Shown here one piece after another: positions 59,114 through 64,000 of a stretch of DNA of 64,000 nt. This stretch comes from Kuschelorhynchus macadamiae (taxonomy: Eukaryota; Arthropoda; Insecta; Coleoptera; Curculionidae): contig JAUTXW010000058.1 in assembly GCA_030620095.1 (NCBI GenBank), positions 93,351 to 157,350 on the forward strand, given 5' to 3'. Position numbers and translations under genes: made by a program. Every line of letters begins with the position of its first letter. Position 1 is the stretch's first letter. The notes under the pieces were generated by a model, which saw nothing but the letters and a program-made list of their open reading frames with translations, had not been told where the DNA came from and searched no databases.

Positions 59114-60975
59114 CTTATTTGTGTGTATAAATAATTCTCATTTTGTCTCAATTCTAAAACTTAATCTAGCATTTAGAAACATTTTCAAACAAAAACAAAT
59201 TAATGTAGCTTTTTCAGTTTAAAAGCGCTAATTTAATTTTCTCCCTGGAAATCTAAACGGCTTTAGGCTTTAATAATTATAACACTGATTAGGAAAAACA
59301 GTATTAAAACGTTTCTCATTTAGTAAGAGAAAAGAGAGAAAAGCACATACGGACATATTTATATCAAATTACATTAAAAAAAGGAGAGAGATCAACAATG
59401 TTAATAATTTCTAGATATTATTATTACCTACACTATTGTAACACGCCTTTTAAAGGACAAGTATAAAGTACAGTAAGAAGTGTTTTCGCTTTAGAACAAC
59501 AATAGCACATACCCTAATGCTGCAGCTCTGTAACCTCCATAATTCAAATAAATAATCATATAGCAAACCATAAAAATTAGTAAAAATGTATCAAGAATTA
59601 TATAATTTAAACAAATCGGTGCACTGGCTTTTGTCAACAACTGCCTTGGTAACGAATTAAATTACACATAGATAACATATAGTTTATATATGCTTATATA
59701 TATTTGATATTAACTTTATTTATTTATTTAAGTAGAGGCTTTTTTAAAAAAATTTAATAGGCTCGAGCCTAAAATGTTTGAGTCAAAACAAGTATATGAG
59801 CATACTAAAATAGGTCTGCATAATAATGTTTAATGTCAACATAATTTTTTTTTGCCTCTGGCTTTTTTTTGAAGTAAAGGGGAATATAATATCGTGTATA
59901 ACTAGGTTTGGACATTCTGTATTCAGAGTGTCCTAATTACTTATTTTCACCCCCTTTACATGAAACAAAAAACTTTTCTCGGTTTTAAAAGCTGTTTTTG
60001 AAGCAACATTTTTGTGCACGATTGCCTCAAAAGTACACTTTTTAAAAGTTAGAAGATATTTTGTGTGTAAATACGCTAGGACACCCTGTAGAACAAAACT
60101 GAACGATTATTTAAATATGAATTCTACAAAAAGCTGCAGGAAAATTAATCCCTCATCCATTAGGGTTAAGTTAAAATTAATTTTTAATTCCTGTATTAAA
60201 ATGTATTTAACAAAATGCACCCTCCTTCAAACGGCCTTAAAAACGGTCCGATTATGATCCAGCGAAATCAATGGTCATGGCTCCCGATGCCCAAATTATG
60301 CAAATTGAAAGTGAGGGTCGATTTTTTTCTTAAGTATCTGCAACAACGGCTCCAAACGTACCAGCTCTAACTAAACTTACAAGAACAGTATTTTGTAACT
60401 TCTGTTAATTATCTTTTAGTATATTTTATAAATTTAGCTGTAAAAATGTGGAACTCAGTGGTTTACAATACGTAAAACGATCGATATAAAAGATGAAGTT
60501 ACGTTTTCGATAACAGTACTTTTCATTTACCCTTTTGCTTCTACCAGTGCCTTCACTAATAGTTTTTTTTTCTGGATAAATCTGAAACACTCTGTCTGGT
60601 ACGTATCACACAACTGATTTAAATTAAACCATTTTAGATAGACCAATACATCACACAATCTCATACAAATTACCCTTGTAAAACGATACAGTATAAATAT
60701 TTCTAGAAAGTGCATATTCTTATGTATGCGTTCCGAACAGGAAATTAAACGATTTCTTTTTTTCCATTAAAGATTTGTCTCAGTCAGAAATGTTCACTAA
60801 CTTCCAATTTCTATTGTAACCTTAATGCTTACATCTATATTTCACCCATACATTGGTTTTATTACGTCACTACTCAAGAAACAAGAAAGCTACTTCGCGT
60901 AATTTAGATACACCCTACCACCTACTATCGTTGTAAATGGACGCCGAGAGCGTTCTAACGAGTTAGAGTCTGACG
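59114..60975. other. Non-coding
   Basis: AT-rich with scattered short frames. The motif aggacaccctgtaga near 60080 is a further MITE-end-like sequence without a visible partner. Confidence 0.45.
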
Positions 60976-61125
60976 CACAAGTCGTGGGCAAGATACCATT
61001 CTCAAGGAAACCATTGACGAAAAGGATTTTCACACTAGAAATTTCGAGAACTGATACCGTTTTTGCTGATGCAGATGCCCAGGCGTGAAGGTTTCTTACT
61101 GTAAAAACGAGTATTTGAAATAAGA
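60976..61125. repeat. Direct repeat, copy A
   Basis: Contains aaggaaaccattgacgaaaa, ggattttcacact, aatttcgagaactgat and gtttttgctgatg. Matches 62020-62180 in order and orientation, about 1.04 kb away. Confidence 0.8.
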
Positions 61126-62019
61126 TAGTTGTTTAGATAGTGGTTTCAAACTTTTGACTCCTATACACTGAACCTACGGTGAGCTGCATAAGGAGAGAAT
61201 CGGAAAGGAAGAAGAAATTTAATATTGTAAGTGTTAGGGATATTTTTAGGAACAGTGCATCGAGCACCCTAGTTTAAAACTCTGTCTATTAAAGACGCCT
61301 GAAAATTTTATTTTTTTTTAATTTTGCCTATGCCTATATTTAATAATACCTGTACTAAAGAGAGTGTATAATACACCAAAAACAAAACTTATTTTTGTAA
61401 ATCTAGTACTTAATAAAAAATGAATGAATTATAGAAAATAATAAATAGTTTAAGTACTTTTACGTTATACTCTGAAACACGGAAGCCAAAAACAACCCAA
61501 AATATTGAAGGCAGTGTTTCAAGTCAGCCCAAAATTAACTGGAAAATTTTTACGAGAAAAATAAAAAATATAAGGCGTTTGATGGCGATAGTAATGTTTT
61601 CAATATATTTGTCAAAGATGTGACGATTTTGTTAACAAATATAAAGTATTAAATGATTAACTGGCCGAGCAGAAGCCATGGTTGGCAATTGTGTTTAGTT
61701 AGATACTTGTAAAAAATTAAAACCAGCTCTTTTAAAATGTTTTTCTGATAGTAGGGATTTAGATTATTTAGTTCAAGAACTAATAAGAACAAGAACAAGA
61801 CCCTACAAGGGAGAACATTTAACACATTCTCTACGACACAAATAATCGCCATTTGTACCGGACTACTAATATGGAATCGAAGAACATTGACTAATTACCT
61901 CATGACCACTCGCGGAAAAAAAGATCCAATAATAAAAAATCGAAGAAGTCAATACTGATACTTCAAAAAAACACATCCATTATTTTTTCAGCTTAATGGA
62001 GGATGGAGGAGTTATATGT
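61126..62019. other. Non-coding spacer between the direct repeats
   Basis: No coding frame is supported. Could be the interior of an element bounded by the two repeats. Confidence 0.4.
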
Positions 62020-62190
62020 ACCTTTCCCAAGGAAACCACTGACGCAAAGGATTCTCACACTGGCAATTTCGAGAACTGATCCGGTTTTTGCTGATGGAGA
62101 TTCTTAGTTCTGAAAGTTTTAATAATTTTAGTGTAATTGTATAAAGCATTCTCTTTCTTTATTTCTTTACTATAAAAACGTATATTTGAA
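62020..62190. repeat. Direct repeat, copy B
   Basis: Partner of 60976-61125: caaggaaaccactgacgcaa, ggattctcacactgg, aatttcgagaactgat, gtttttgctgatg, and downstream aaaacg.atatttgaa.taa. Confidence 0.8.
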
Positions 62191-62279
62191 GTAAAATTGA
62201 TTTTTACAAACACAGTTTAATTTTCGAAGTACTTAAGTTGCATGCCATAAATATTCATTGCAAATACTAAAGGATGCGT

Positions 62280-62610
62280 CAAGTCGAGTGAACCGGCAAA
62301 TATATCAGGTGCAACAACGCACAAGGTGATGTGTTTTTGTTTTTATACGTTTTACCGCCTAGTCCCCACAGTGGGGTTGGTCAAATCTCTTGTGTCGCTT
62401 TTCGGCGGGCCCCGTCTGTTTTCTTCGTATTTACGATCCCAACACATCACTTCCGTTACGTTGGTCTTCAAGACAAGTTTCGTCCTTAAACTACGAGTTG
62501 TTGGAGCCCTGATACAATTATACACAATAATTTCTTGCACGAGTACTACAATATTGCTGAACACAGGCATGTTGTTTGCAGTTCGTATGTGGTACTACTA
62601 AAAGCTTGTA
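62280..62610. other. Locally GC-richer segment of unknown origin
   Basis: Includes gcctagtccccacagtgggg and ttcggcgggccccgtctg, unlike the flanks. Both strands have short open frames, and neither is recognisable. It abuts the truncated end of the RTE-type fragment, so it is either the target DNA or part of another insertion. Confidence 0.4.
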
Positions 62611-62624
62611 CAAGTGTGATAATA

Positions 62625-63655
<1,031 letters not shown>

Positions 63656-63724
63656 TACTTGTGCCACACTTAATTTTAAAATAAATTGAATGATTTAATA
63701 ATAGCAAGATTACATTAATTTTTT

Positions 63725-64000
63725 AAGCCCGCCATTTTGTTCCGTCGTAATGAATTCGTACCAGTTTATCCCTATATCAATTGAATAAGGACGTTGTTAT
63801 ACGTTGGATTTTTAAACATTTTATTTCTCCGCCATTTTCATATCTATATCACACTCAATGCTTGCAAAAAAAAAACAAAATTAATCTAACAGTAGTTTTT
63901 TAGGCCAATTTTTTAAATATTTTATTAGGACCCTGTCTTAAATTCGTACCAAAATGTTATTTTTATGCAAAATTTGAGATAACTTGGATAAGTTTTTTAT
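63725..64000. repeat. Interspersed gccgccatttt family, partial
   Basis: cccgccattttgttccgtcg, attcgtaccagtttatccc, tatatcacactcaatgcttg and agtagttttttaggcc match 39110-39340 and 49280-49400. Runs off the end of the window. Confidence 0.65.

Overview
The window looks like nuclear DNA of an insect. It is very AT-rich, coding fragments carry canonical GT...AG introns, and the mobile elements are typical of arthropods: CR1/Jockey-like and RTE-like LINEs, a Penelope-like element, piggyBac, a RAG1/Transib-like DNA transposon, mariner-type MITEs, long (TA)n tracts and large tandem arrays. A beetle would fit, but that is an inference. I find no complete host gene, only two weak candidate exons (11.4 kb and 46.4 kb). 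In essence this is a transposon-filled intergenic or intronic region.

Layout. 1-16.4 kb: mostly non-coding, with a palindromic MITE (1.8-2.2 kb), a LINE reverse transcriptase relic (3.7-4.0 kb), a long inverted repeat (4.95-5.8 kb), three antisense hammerhead-like motifs (9.1-9.6 kb), a 37-bp tandem repeat (9.93-10.19 kb) and a 237-bp TA tract (11.06 kb). 16.5-18.4 kb: an intronless, frameshifted copy of a multicopy arthropod transposase-like gene, here called family X. 18.8-19.5 kb: the 3' end of a LINE. 20.73-23.89 kb: a complete piggyBac element with TTAA target sites, perfect 17-bp terminal repeats, an intact transposase and an intron containing its own tandem array. 25.1-26.9 kb: a second, intron-containing copy of family X. 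29.8-33.9 kb: a nearly full-length but mutated LINE with a PHD-finger ORF1.

35.42-38.80 kb: the most interesting element, a RAG1-like transposase (split by one homopolymer frameshift) between termini that begin CAC(T/A)GTGGTT. These resemble recombination signal heptamers and have nonamer-like A-rich motifs at 13 and 24 bp, with GC-rich 5-bp flanks that match at four of five positions. 39.5-39.9 kb: palindromic units containing a tRNA-like T-arm. 40.0-44.8 kb: a 1.25-kb direct duplication around a Ty3/gypsy-like primer-binding site and gag fragment on the minus strand.

46.8-55.6 kb: five tandem copies of a roughly 1.6-1.7 kb unit. One is interrupted by a satellite of about 215-bp units carrying hammerhead-ribozyme-like cores. 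56.9-58.04 kb: a decayed Penelope-like element (reverse transcriptase N-terminus, GIY-YIG endonuclease, 3' hammerhead-like motif), followed by a 17-bp-stem hairpin. 58.9-59.1 kb: a mariner-type MITE. 62.6-63.55 kb: an RTE-type LINE fragment on the minus strand, cut at a TA tract.

These parts do not form an operon or pathway; they are independent insertions, several nested. Autonomous potential is visible only for the piggyBac element and, apart from one frameshift, for the RAG1-like element.
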